A DNA stretch of 64,000 bases from Actinomadura sp. K4S16 (GTDB lineage: Bacteria > Actinomycetota > Actinomycetes > Streptosporangiales > Streptosporangiaceae): the NCBI RefSeq assembly GCF_008327685.1, contig NZ_BDDE01000017.1, positions 124,001 to 188,000 on the forward strand, written 5' to 3'. Below the pieces are notes generated by a model. It saw only the letters and a program-made list of their open reading frames with translations, was not told where the DNA came from and did not search any database. Positions within the stretch are counted from its first letter, which is position 1, and each line of letters begins with the position of its first letter. Of this stretch, positions 25,306 through 32,953 are shown piece by piece. The translations under genes and the position numbers were made by a program.

Positions 25306-25787
25306 GCGCCTGGGGGACCGCCGCGGGCGCCTTCGTCGGCACGCTGGTGCTGACCACCGTCCTGCGCACCGCCAGCGAGCTCCGGCTCACCCGCATGGAC
25401 CTGCCGTTCCTGCTCGGGACCGCCGTGACCGCCGACCGGGGCCGCGCCAAGGCGCTCGGCTACCTCGTGCACTTCGCCAACGGAGAGGTGTTCGCGTTCG
25501 TCTACTACGCGGTCTTCCTCGCCATCGGCCACGCCGGCTGGTGGCTCGGAGCCCTCTTCGGCCTGGTGCACGGACTGTTCTCCGGCACCGCGCTGGTGAA
25601 CATCCTGCTGCCGCTGGTCCACCCCCGGATGGGCAGCCCGCTGACAAGCGCCCCTCGGGTGGCCCTCCTGGAACCCCCGGGCTTCCTGATGCTCAACTAC
25701 GGGCCCACAACACCCCTGGTCACCGTCCTCGCCCACGTCGGCTACGGCGCCATAGTCGGAGGCTTCACCACACTCGGCTCAACCTGA
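25302..25787 (+). CDS. Small integral membrane protein coupled to the GH15 gene
   Basis: A 161-residue protein with about four membrane helices: GAFVGTLVLTTVLRTASEL at the N-terminus, VFAFVYYAVFLAIGHAGWWL and GALFGLVHGLFSGTALVNIL in the middle, VLAHVGYGAIVGGF at the end. The GTG start overlaps the GH15 stop (GTGA). His residues in the helices (HFANGEVF, HGLFSG, AHVGYG) are spaced so that metal or haem binding is possible. I do not recognise a characterised family. Confidence 0.75.
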   Translation: MSAWGTAAGAFVGTLVLTTVLRTASELRLTRMDLPFLLGTAVTADRGRAKALGYLVHFANGEVFAFVYYAVFLAIGHAGWWLGALFGLVHGLFSGTALVNILLPLVHPRMGSPLTSAPRVALLEPPGFLMLNYGPTTPLVTVLAHVGYGAIVGGFTTLGST

Positions 25788-25814
25788 CCCCCAACCCGAC
25801 CCTCGGGTTGGGGG
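25788..25814. terminator. Bidirectional hairpin terminator
   Basis: Perfect 12-base stem CCCCCAACCCGA / TCGGGTTGGGGG with a 3-base loop CCC, starting directly after the stop codon of the membrane gene and lying between convergent genes. There is no T-run on either side, as is common for actinomycete terminators. Confidence 0.8.
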
Positions 25815-25836
25815 CGGTCGAGCCGCTGGGTGGTGG

Positions 25837-26412
25837 TCAGGTGATCGTGTAGGTCAGGTTCACGAGGCCGTCCGGGAGGGGCTGGACGTCGCGCAGTTGG
25901 AGTGTGTGGCGGCGTTCCGTCGTCCCGAACAGCGGCTTGGCCTCACCGGCGATCAGCGGGTACACGATGAGCCGGAGCTCGTCCACCAGTCCGGCGTCGA
26001 TGAGGCTCGCCGTGATCCGGGCTCCGCCCATGAGGTAGATGTCCTTGCCGGGCTGCCGCTTGAGCTCCGCGATCTCCTCCACCTTGCGGAGGAAGCGGGT
26101 CTGCGGCCAAGCGGCCGAGGTCACGGTGCTCGACAGGACGTAGTGCGGGGTCCGCTCGGCGAAGCGGGACCATTCGATCTCGCCCGGGGTGGGGGTGTGG
26201 CCGGTCAGCGGGTGGGGCCCCTCCGGCTTGTCCTTGAGCGCGGTCCAGTACTGCTCGTAGCCGGGGTACATGCCCGCCCCGATCACGACCGCGTCCACCT
26301 GGGGCGTCAGGCCGTAGTCCTCCGACCAGGCCGGTACCCAGTCCGCGTATCCCTCCGGGCCCTCCACCTGCCCGTCGAGCGAGGTCTTGAAGGCGGCGAT
26401 CAGCTTGCGCAC
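25837..26412 (-). CDS. Dihydrofolate reductase/RibD C-terminal family protein
   Basis: A 191-residue protein of the RibD_C/DHFR-like family. The N-terminal KLIAAFKTSLDGQVEGPEGY and the NADPH-binding YLMGGARITASLIDAGLVDEL are typical of the YyaP/YwjB-type subgroup, whose substrates are mostly unknown. It ends in VNLTYTIT. There is no operon partner. The ATG is 20 bases downstream of a near-perfect dyad, which may be an operator. Confidence 0.88.
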   Translation of the reverse strand: MRKLIAAFKTSLDGQVEGPEGYADWVPAWSEDYGLTPQVDAVVIGAGMYPGYEQYWTALKDKPEGPHPLTGHTPTPGEIEWSRFAERTPHYVLSSTVTSAAWPQTRFLRKVEEIAELKRQPGKDIYLMGGARITASLIDAGLVDELRLIVYPLIAGEAKPLFGTTERRHTLQLRDVQPLPDGLVNLTYTIT

Positions 26413-26431
26413 GTCGTTCTCCCTGGTCGTT

Positions 26432-26456
26432 ACCGCCGGTGGACTTCACCGGCGGT
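26432..26456. promoter_or_regulatory. Dyad upstream of the RibD-like gene
   Basis: A 10-base inverted repeat, ACCGCCGGTG (26432-26441), loop GACTT, CACCGGCGGT (26447-26456), lies 20-44 bases before the ATG of the minus-strand reductase gene. It could be a repressor operator or a stem in the 5' untranslated region. No regulator gene is adjacent. The rest of this 145-base gap shows nothing else. Confidence 0.45.
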
Positions 26457-26557
26457 TCGACCCACCGACGAACAGGGCGCCCGCGCATCGACATCCTCGT
26501 CAAAGAACTTCGGGCGAAACCCCGGGCATGACGGAGGGGCGCCGTGCAAGTGGGCGG

Positions 26558-27562
26558 CTAGCCACGCAGGGCCCTGGTGGCTTGGTCGGCGATGGTCGCG
26601 ACGATCTCGGCTGCGGACGCCCGGTCGCGGACCAGCCCGGCGCTTTGCCCGGCGTACAGGGCCAGGGCCGTGAGGTCTCCGCTCATGCCTTCGACCGGCA
26701 CCATGTCGTCGTAGCGCATGTGGGTGCGGCCCTGGGCATCGCTGGCAATGGCCGCGCCCTCGCCTGGGCGGTCGGGCCTCGCGGGGCTGCCGGCCTCCTC
26801 CCAGGCGGTGAGGGTTGTGTTGCGCAGCGCGCGGTGCGGGGCGTTGGGCCAACCGCCGTCGAAGCACCTGGTGTGGACGCTGTCCTCGGGAGCGGCGCGC
26901 ACGACGGCGTCCCGGTAGACCGGGTGGCTGGCGGCCTCGTCCGCGGTCAGGAACCGGGTGCCCAGCCAGCCCGCCTGCGCGCCGAGCATCAGAGCCGCGG
27001 CCAGCCCGCGTCCGTCCGCGATGCCACCGGCGGCGATCACCGGGGTCGGGCCGACCGCGTCCACCACCGCGGGCACCAGCGACATGGTGGTGACCTGGCC
27101 GCGCACATGGCCGCCGGCCTCCCAGCCCTGGGCCACCACCGCGTCCACGCCCGCGCGGACCGCGTCCACGGCCTCGCCCACCGAGCCGATGGTGTGCACA
27201 TGCAGCGCACCGGCCTCGTGCACGCGAGCGGTCACGGCCTCGGGGGCTCCCCAGAAGGTGGAGATGACAGGCACCCCTTCGGCCAGGCAGGCCGTCAGGA
27301 CGTCCTCTACGTCGAAGTCGAGGACCAGGTTCACGGCGAACGGCCTGTCGGTGAGTTCGGTGACTCTCCGGACCTGCCGCACCGCCTCAGCGGCGTCGAC
27401 CCACGTCAGCGCCAGCGTGCCCAGCGCTCCCGCCGCCGAGACCGCCGCCGCCAGTTCGGGTGTCGCGGCCGATCCGATCGGTGCCTGGATCACCGGCACC
27501 GCTATGCCCAGCCGACCGCACAATGGCGTCGTCAACGTCCCGGCCACTCCGGCCCCCTCCAT
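26558..27562 (-). CDS. Nitronate monooxygenase (2-nitropropane dioxygenase family)
   Basis: A 334-residue FMN-dependent TIM-barrel enzyme that oxidises alkyl nitronates such as propionate-3-nitronate. Visible elements: VIQAPIGSAATPELAAAVS at the N-terminus, VAQGWEAGGHVRGQV with the catalytic-region His, PVIAAGGIADGRGLAAALMLGA for phosphate binding of FMN, and GTRFLTADEA. It resembles the class I enzymes. Start ATG gives MEGAGVAGTLTTPL; a later Met is not near. Transcribed alone towards the RibD-like gene. Confidence 0.9.
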   Translation of the reverse strand: MEGAGVAGTLTTPLCGRLGIAVPVIQAPIGSAATPELAAAVSAAGALGTLALTWVDAAEAVRQVRRVTELTDRPFAVNLVLDFDVEDVLTACLAEGVPVISTFWGAPEAVTARVHEAGALHVHTIGSVGEAVDAVRAGVDAVVAQGWEAGGHVRGQVTTMSLVPAVVDAVGPTPVIAAGGIADGRGLAAALMLGAQAGWLGTRFLTADEAASHPVYRDAVVRAAPEDSVHTRCFDGGWPNAPHRALRNTTLTAWEEAGSPARPDRPGEGAAIASDAQGRTHMRYDDMVPVEGMSGDLTALALYAGQSAGLVRDRASAAEIVATIADQATRALRG

Positions 27563-27739
27563 TGGTCAGACCTTTGACGGCCAACGGATTATACCTGCAC
27601 CGAAAAATAGGCATTGACGCTGGGGCCCCGTGACGGCAATCTTGGACATGCATTGGCACTGGACTCTTTGTCGCAACCGCTCCAGCGAACTGCTTCGAGG
27701 CGGTGAAATGTTCACTCTCCTACTTGCATCCGGCGCGAA

Positions 27740-27915
27740 GAAGGACCGGGTCCAGTTGCTTTCGCCGCGGACTGTTGAGCGATCTCGGCAATCCCAAAAT
27801 GGCCGTCTTCTTCAGTAGCCTGCTGCGCCGCCCGTCAATTCGCCGCGGCTTGGACATGGTGACCGGGACAATCCTGGTAGCCCTGGGAATCAGGGTGGCG
27901 GTCGAACCTCGGTAA
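27740..27915 (+). pseudogene. LysE/RhtB-family exporter remnant
   Basis: The frame reads RGLLSDLGNPKMAVFFSSLL and then directly RRPSIRRGLDMVTGTILVALG. The first part is the NPK-containing motif from the middle of LysE/RhtB amino-acid exporters; the second is the very C-terminal end. Roughly 110 N-terminal residues and about 75 residues between the two parts are missing, and there is no proper start. GC is visibly lower than in neighbours, consistent with decay. Bases 27563-27739 before it show no gene. Confidence 0.75.
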
Positions 27916-27964
27916 CGCAAAGACGGCGCCCGCTCCTGAGATCCCCGTTCTGTGCGGCATAGGC

Positions 27965-28837
27965 TCACAGGTGGCCGCCAGGCTGCGCCGCCCAATGGGC
28001 GATGAGCGCGGCGGCGAGGTCGGCCGCCCTCTCGTCGGGGAAGAAGAGCTTGGCGCCCTCCAGCTCGACGACCTCTGTCACGCCGGGAATGGTGTTTCGA
28101 AGCCGGTAGGCCCATTTCAGCGGGAAGAACTTGTCGGCGGTGCCCCAGACGATGAGCGTGGGAACGCGCAGCCGGGCGAGGTCGGGATCGATCGCCGGCA
28201 GGTCGCGGGCATGGAGGGAGAGCAGGAACCGCTCGAACCGGCGGGCCGATTCGCGAGTACCGAAGATCGGCTCCAGATAGGCGCGGACGACCTCCTCCGG
28301 CAGCGTCCGGACATCCTGATACCCGCTGCCGTAGACCCGCCTGCGCGCTCGCGGCAGGTCGCGGAGCATTCTCGGAGCCGTGCGGGCGAGCAGCCCGGCG
28401 CGCGCCAACATGATCACTGGCAGGAGCGCCCTGGGGGGCAGGTTGCCGTTGGTCTCGCAGTTGGTGAGGGTCAGTGTGGCGAGCCGGTGGGCGTTGCGGG
28501 CGGCGAACGTCTGGGCGATCGCGCCGCCCGTGTCGTTCGCGACGAGGTGGAAGCCGTCCAGGTCGAGGGCGTCGCAGAAGTCGCCGACGAAGCGGGCGAG
28601 CCCCGGCAGGGTGAAGTCCTGGTCCGGTGCCGCCGGCGTGGTGCCGTGCAGCGGCAGGTCGGGGACGACGCAGCGGCGGTCCAGCCGCTCGACCACGTGG
28701 CGCCAGAGGTAGCCGCTCGTGGCGAGACCGTGCAGGAAAAGGACGGGCGGCCCGTCCCCGCCGGTATCGGCGTACCCGACCGGCCCGGAGGCGGTCTGGA
28801 CCCTTTGGCGGTGGCGTTCGAACTCGTCGGGCGTCAT
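27965..28837 (-). CDS. Alpha/beta-fold hydrolase with Asp nucleophile (haloalkane dehalogenase-like fold)
   Basis: A 290-residue alpha/beta hydrolase. The oxyanion region is LFLHGLATSGYLWRH. The nucleophile elbow is HLVANDTGGAIAQT with Asp102 where esterases have Ser, as in haloalkane and fluoroacetate dehalogenases. A helical cap follows (about 140-205), then LIVWGTADKFFPLKWA. The place of the catalytic His, near LEGAKLFFPDERAAD, has Leu where many relatives have His. So the reaction is uncertain. A strong double TetR-type operator lies about 50-90 bases upstream. Confidence 0.8.
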   Translation of the reverse strand: MTPDEFERHRQRVQTASGPVGYADTGGDGPPVLFLHGLATSGYLWRHVVERLDRRCVVPDLPLHGTTPAAPDQDFTLPGLARFVGDFCDALDLDGFHLVANDTGGAIAQTFAARNAHRLATLTLTNCETNGNLPPRALLPVIMLARAGLLARTAPRMLRDLPRARRRVYGSGYQDVRTLPEEVVRAYLEPIFGTRESARRFERFLLSLHARDLPAIDPDLARLRVPTLIVWGTADKFFPLKWAYRLRNTIPGVTEVVELEGAKLFFPDERAADLAAALIAHWAAQPGGHL

Positions 28838-28887
28838 GAACCCTCCCAGGGCGGCACCTACCGCCCCACAAGTCGGCCGGGTGAATG

Positions 28888-28927
28888 GACCGACAGTCGG
28901 TCTGGTTTGCCAGACCGACTGTCGGGC
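28888..28927. promoter_or_regulatory. Tandem TetR-type palindromes upstream of the alpha/beta hydrolase gene
   Basis: GACCGACAGTCGGTC (28888-28902) is an odd-centre palindrome, and GACCGACTGTCGGGC (28913-28927) is nearly the same. Together the inner parts form a perfect 16-base inverted repeat (28890-28905 and 28910-28925) with loop TTTG. The shape is typical of TetR operators bound by two dimers. The site is upstream of the hydrolase and downstream of the aldo/keto reductase stop. The closest TetR gene on this side is about 2.3 kb away. Confidence 0.7.
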
Positions 28928-28948
28928 GTCTCTTCCGGGGCGGTCGGC

Positions 28949-29926
28949 TCAGCCGTTCAAGGTGGCCATGAAGGGGGCCGGCCAGCGCTCACCCGCGGCG
29001 GCTCCCGGCGGGAACGTCTCGGCCAGGAGCCTGCGGTCCTCCTCGGTCAGTCCGACGTCCAGCGCGGCGGCGTTCTGCTCGACCCGTTCCGGCCGGGTCG
29101 TGCCGGGGATCGGGACGGCGTCCGGTACCGAGGCGAGCACCCACGCCAGCGCGACCTGCGCGGCGGTGGCACCGCGGTCAGCGGCGATCCGCTGGACGTG
29201 CCCGACCAGTTCGCGGTTGCGGACGAGGCTGTCCCCCTGGAAGCGCGGGTTGGTGCGCCGGAAGTCGTTCTCGGCGAGGTCGTCCGGGCCGCTGATGCTC
29301 CCCGTGAGGAACCCGCGGCCAAGGGGGCTGTAAGGAACGAAGCCGATGCCCAGCTCGTGCAGTGTCGGGATGACCTCGGCCTCCATGTCGCGGCTCCACA
29401 ACGAGTACTCGCTCTGGACGGCCGTCAGCGGATGGACGGCGTGGGCGCGGCGGATCGTGTCCGCCGACGCCTCGCTGAGTCCCAGGTACCGCACCTTCCC
29501 CGCCTCGACCAGTTCCGCCATCGCCCCGACGGTGTCCTCCACCGGAACCCTCGGGTCCACCCGATGGAGGTAGTACAAATCCACATGCTCGACGCCGAGC
29601 CGCCTCAGTGACCCGTCGATGGCCCAGCGCACATGCTCCGGACGCCCGTCGGGGACAGGACCGTCCGGCGAATACGAACCGAACTTCGTGGCCAGTTCGA
29701 CTCGGTCGCGCCGCCCGGCGAGGGCCTTCCCAAGTAGCGCCTCGTTGCTCTCGGGCCCGTAATGGTCGGAGGTGTCGAAGAAGGTGACACCCAGCTCAAG
29801 TGCCCGGTCGATGGTGGCGATGGCGCGCTCCTGCGCGACCGGGCCATAGCCGAATGTCATTCCCATGCAGCCGAGGCCCATGGCGGAGACCTCCGCCCCC
29901 TGGCTGCCCAACGCACGCCTCAACAT
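28949..29926 (-). CDS. Aldo/keto reductase
   Basis: A 325-residue NADPH-dependent reductase of the YakC/Tas-like AKR group. The catalytic tetrad is seen as Asp and Tyr in FFDTSDHYGPESNE, Lys in ELATKFG and His in YYLHRVDP; the C-terminal VPIPGTTRPERVEQNAAAL binds the cofactor. Ribosome site aaggag lies seven bases before the ATG. It is followed on the same strand by the alpha/beta hydrolase and preceded by a small ABM-domain protein with a 34-base gap, so the three may be one unit. Confidence 0.92.
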   Translation of the reverse strand: MLRRALGSQGAEVSAMGLGCMGMTFGYGPVAQERAIATIDRALELGVTFFDTSDHYGPESNEALLGKALAGRRDRVELATKFGSYSPDGPVPDGRPEHVRWAIDGSLRRLGVEHVDLYYLHRVDPRVPVEDTVGAMAELVEAGKVRYLGLSEASADTIRRAHAVHPLTAVQSEYSLWSRDMEAEVIPTLHELGIGFVPYSPLGRGFLTGSISGPDDLAENDFRRTNPRFQGDSLVRNRELVGHVQRIAADRGATAAQVALAWVLASVPDAVPIPGTTRPERVEQNAAALDVGLTEEDRRLLAETFPPGAAAGERWPAPFMATLNG

Positions 29927-29960
29927 TCGAATACTCCTTGGCTTTGGGGGATGCCGTGCC

Positions 29961-30266
29961 TCAGGCGGTGGTGGAGGCGCGGAAGCCGGCGACTCTCGAG
30001 CCGAAGTCCACCTGTGGGGCCGCGACGAGCAGATCGGCGAACCGCTCCAGCAGTTCCTGCACGTAAGGAGCGGTGAAATGGGCATCGCATGCGGCCTGGT
30101 CGACGTACTCCTCGTACACCAGGAAACGGACCTGGTCGTGGCGCACCACCGAGTAGGCGACCGCTCCCGGCTCCCGCGCCGTCCGCTCCGCGACCTCGGC
30201 CAGGGCCGCCTCCACCTCGTCGCCCCGGCCGGGAACGGCCTCCAGCCTCGCCATCGCAACCGTCAT
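29961..30266 (-). CDS. Antibiotic biosynthesis monooxygenase (ABM)-domain protein
   Basis: A 101-residue ferredoxin-like-fold protein: MTVAMARLEAVPGRGDEVEAAL, EPGAVAYSVVRHDQVRFLVYEEYVDQAA and AHFTAPYVQELLERFADLLV match the YgiN/quinol monooxygenase group. Family members oxidise quinols or degrade haem; others have no known activity. Ribosome site gggagg is eight bases upstream. It sits between an AraC regulator (22-base gap) and an aldo/keto reductase, suggesting a small regulated detoxification operon. Confidence 0.85.
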   Translation of the reverse strand: MTVAMARLEAVPGRGDEVEAALAEVAERTAREPGAVAYSVVRHDQVRFLVYEEYVDQAACDAHFTAPYVQELLERFADLLVAAPQVDFGSRVAGFRASTTA

Positions 30267-30288
30267 CGCACTGCCTCCCGTCGTTCGG

Positions 30289-31107
30289 TCAGTGCCGAGT
30301 CTCCGGCCCCTCCGGCAGCGACGGATAGTAGAAATGCGACGTCCCTCGCCCGAGCACCGCCATCGGGGACTCCCCCGTGATGCGTCGGAACTCGCGGATG
30401 AAGTGGCTCTGGTCGTAGAAACCGGCATCCAGCGCAGCGTGCACATAGTCCGTGCTCCCGCTCAGCAGCAGCGGCCGCACCACCGACCGGAACCGGGCCA
30501 GACGCTGGAACTCCTTGGGCGTCGCGCCGGCGGCTCTGGGGAACGTCCGCTGCAACTGCCGCGTCGTCAGCCCCAGCTCGCTCGCCAGCCCGTCCACCCG
30601 GGCCGTCCCGGGACGGGCATGAAGCACCCGGACGGCAACGTCCACCCGGGACTCCTCCCGCCCGTGCGAGCGTCGCAACTCCTCCAGCCCGCGGTCCAGC
30701 GCCCGGGCCCAGGCCGTCGACCGCGACGGCGGGCCCGCCTCTGCGACCTGTTCGACGATCCGGTTCCCGAGGCGTCCCCACAGATCCTCGGCGCTCACCA
30801 CGCGGTCGGCCAACTCAGCCAGTCCCTGCCCGGTGAAGTGGCGCAATGCGCCCGCGCGAAAACGGACGGCGACAAAGCTCGCTTCACTGCGGGGTTTCAG
30901 CGACCAGCGTGTCCGGCGCAGGCAGACGGCATGGGCGCGCGGCAGAGGCGCACCGTCCAACTCGACGCCGCCCGCCAGGTGGATCCAGAACTCCGCGCCG
31001 GTGCCGGGGAACACCACTGGCAGCTCCGTCGCACCGGCACACCACCAGTAGCGCTCGATCAATCCCCGCAGCGGCGGCGCCGGCAGCACGCGCCCGATCT
31101 GGAGCAC
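30289..31107 (-). CDS. AraC-family regulator (DUF6597-type N-domain)
   Basis: A 272-residue regulator. The N-terminal part (LRGLIERYWWCAG, ELPVVFPGTGAEFWIHLAG, FVAVRFRAGALRHFTG) resembles the DUF6597/cupin-like sensor common in actinobacteria. The HTH region has VDGLASELGLTTRQLQRTF and AALDAGFYDQSHFIREFRRITGESP, the standard AraC pattern. It is upstream of the ABM protein, aldo/keto reductase and hydrolase on the same strand and may control them. Ligand unknown. Confidence 0.88.
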   Translation of the reverse strand: MLQIGRVLPAPPLRGLIERYWWCAGATELPVVFPGTGAEFWIHLAGGVELDGAPLPRAHAVCLRRTRWSLKPRSEASFVAVRFRAGALRHFTGQGLAELADRVVSAEDLWGRLGNRIVEQVAEAGPPSRSTAWARALDRGLEELRRSHGREESRVDVAVRVLHARPGTARVDGLASELGLTTRQLQRTFPRAAGATPKEFQRLARFRSVVRPLLLSGSTDYVHAALDAGFYDQSHFIREFRRITGESPMAVLGRGTSHFYYPSLPEGPETRH

Positions 31108-31179
31108 CCCTCCAGCCTACCTGCCGTCCTCGCGCGATCTCTGGGGCGTGATCAGCGGCGCCCATCGGGTTCCCGGGCG

Positions 31180-31773
31180 TCAGGCGGCGGTGCGCTCCAG
31201 CATGTCGTGCATGTAGGCGCGGAAGCGGCGGAGGGTCGGGGGATGGTCCGCGAAGCGGCGTGTGCCCTCCGCGTCGACGAGGCCCACGTGGATGAACCCG
31301 TTCACCATCCAGATGATGTTCCAGAGGCCGAGTTCGAGGTCGTAGCCGGGGCGGACCGCGTCCTTGAACATCTCGACGAGGGCGCCGAGCAATGGCCGGT
31401 ACAGGCCTTCGACGTCCTGCACGTCGGCCGCGTCCTGGAGCCAGCGGTGCAACCACAGGGCCCGCAGCTCCGGATGGGCGATCGAGTAGTCCAGGTAGCC
31501 GTCCACGAGCGTGTGCAGACCGGCCATGTCGGGCGAGATGCGCTCCATCACGCCCCTCATGTACACGGCCTCGGCCCTGGAGTACCGGGTCATCACCTCC
31601 AGGTAGAGATGCTGCTTGTCCTCCACGAGACGGCTGACCTGCTTCGCGCTCATCCCGGCGGCCGCCCCGATCATCTGCAGCGTGGTGCCGTCGTATCCGA
31701 GTTGGACGAAGAGCCTGGCCGCCGCCTGGATGACCAGCTCACGCTCCTCCCCCGCGCCCTCCTGGGCAGCCAC
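31180..31773 (-). CDS. TetR-family regulator
   Basis: A 197-residue repressor. The N-terminal DNA-binding domain reads VIQAAARLFVQLGYDGTTLQMIG then AAGMSAKQVSRLVEDKQHLYLEVM. The C-terminal ligand domain is helical, with WLHRWLQDAADVQDVEGLYRPLL. The GTG start follows gggggga; starts further upstream are possible but would add Arg/Gly-rich sequence. Neighbouring target not obvious: no palindrome is seen in its own upstream region, while a strong TetR-type site stands 2.3 kb away before the hydrolase gene. Confidence 0.85.
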   Translation of the reverse strand: MAAQEGAGEERELVIQAAARLFVQLGYDGTTLQMIGAAAGMSAKQVSRLVEDKQHLYLEVMTRYSRAEAVYMRGVMERISPDMAGLHTLVDGYLDYSIAHPELRALWLHRWLQDAADVQDVEGLYRPLLGALVEMFKDAVRPGYDLELGLWNIIWMVNGFIHVGLVDAEGTRRFADHPPTLRRFRAYMHDMLERTAA

Positions 31774-31922
31774 AGTCCCCCCTTCCCAGAAACACGCTCT
31801 CCCGTCCTCGGTCCTTCCCCCCGTCGCCCACGACACCCGCCGCCCGGCGTGAAATAACCCTGCATTGCGGTCATATCTGGACAAGTCCGCATCATCCGCT
31901 TGCCCTTGCGCCCGGAGCGCGC

Positions 31923-31956
31923 CACCGGTCGGGCGGGGCTCTCCGCCCGACCGGTG
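31923..31956 (-). terminator. Hairpin terminator after the collagen-like gene
   Basis: Perfect 14-base stem CACCGGTCGGGCGG / CCGCCCGACCGGTG with loop GGCTCT, 25 bases beyond the stop codon of the minus-strand collagen-like gene. No T-run. The rest of the 207-base gap to the TetR start shows no gene. Confidence 0.7.
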
Positions 31957-31980
31957 CCACGTCATCTCATGACTCGGCCG

Positions 31981-32745
31981 TCACGCCGGAGGCGTGAAGT
32001 CGAAGAAGGCCGTGCAGTTGCGCGGCCAGCGCGGATTGCCTCCCCGGCCGGGAACGGGCGACACCCTGCACGACGTCTGGCGTATGACGTCGTGGCCGGC
32101 CGCGTCCGTGCCACGAACGGTGATGTGGATCCGGTTGGCGCCCTGGGAGATCACGGAGATGTCGTCGGCCCCTCTGACGGGGTAGCCGGGCAGGCTGGAG
32201 ATGTCGTGCCAGGAACCCAGGTTCGGATCGTAGACATGGGTCCGGCCGTTCTGGCCGACCACGCCGATGTACTTGTCGTCGCCCAGCATCGTGCTGTCGA
32301 GGCCCAGGCTTCTCGGCCCGGTCGGACCCGTCGCCCCCTGAGGCCCGGTCGCTCCGGTCGGCCCGGTCGCTCCCGGACTTCCCGAGGGGCCGGTGGCCCC
32401 GGTAGGGCCGGCCACGACTCCACCGGCGGGTCCCGTCGGGCCGGTGGCCCCCACCGGACCAGTCGGTCCGGTGGCACCGGGCTCACCGGCCCCGGGTCCC
32501 GTCGGGCCCGTCGCGCACGAATGCTCGCATCCGTGGTGGCCCTCATCGCATGCGGGCGGATGACATCCGCCGGGCCGAGCGTCTCCGCGCTGGAGCACTG
32601 CGGCGGATGCGCCTTGCGGTGTCATCGCCAGCGTGGGGGCCGACACCAGGGTGAGCCCGCCGGCGGCCGCCAGCGCTACCAGCAAGGGGCGCCCCTGTGC
32701 GAGTGTTCGCCGATCGCGCCGTTTCCTGTAGTAGGTCAACTTCAT
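31981..32745 (-). CDS. Secreted collagen-like protein (Gly-X-Y repeats)
   Basis: A 254-residue exported protein. The start MKLTYYRKRRDRRTLAQGRP is followed by a hydrophobic stretch ending LVSAPTLAMT, a Sec signal peptide. Then comes a Cys/His-rich segment (GGCHPPACDEGHHGCEHSC), about 20 Gly-X-Y triplets dominated by GPT, GAT and GPQ with one break (GGVVAGPT), and a 100-residue C-terminal domain with LPGYPVRGADDISVISQGA and two Cys. Bacterial collagen-like proteins trimerise; the Cys/His knot may bind metal or cross-link. An ATG with gaagaggg upstream was chosen because it places the signal peptide correctly. Function is unknown. Confidence 0.82.
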   Translation of the reverse strand: MKLTYYRKRRDRRTLAQGRPLLVALAAAGGLTLVSAPTLAMTPQGASAAVLQRGDARPGGCHPPACDEGHHGCEHSCATGPTGPGAGEPGATGPTGPVGATGPTGPAGGVVAGPTGATGPSGSPGATGPTGATGPQGATGPTGPRSLGLDSTMLGDDKYIGVVGQNGRTHVYDPNLGSWHDISSLPGYPVRGADDISVISQGANRIHITVRGTDAAGHDVIRQTSCRVSPVPGRGGNPRWPRNCTAFFDFTPPA

Positions 32746-32953
32746 CCCTCTTCTACGAATTGCACGAACTGTCTTTCGAGGCACCGCGGACGCGGCGTGC
32801 ACTAAATCCCCACTCGGACGCGAGATCAGCTCATGGCGAAAGAAAGAGTTCAACAACAAGGCGGAGCCGACTATTCGCAAGCCACAGCGCAGTCAAAATC
32901 TCGGCATGCCGCTATACGGAGCCGAAACCGGACTTACCCTGCGCGGGCGGCGG

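Noticed and set aside
32330..32520. Short tandem repeats that first looked like a repeat array
   Set aside because: They are the codons of Gly-X-Y repeats in the collagen-like gene; there are no unique spacers as in CRISPR.
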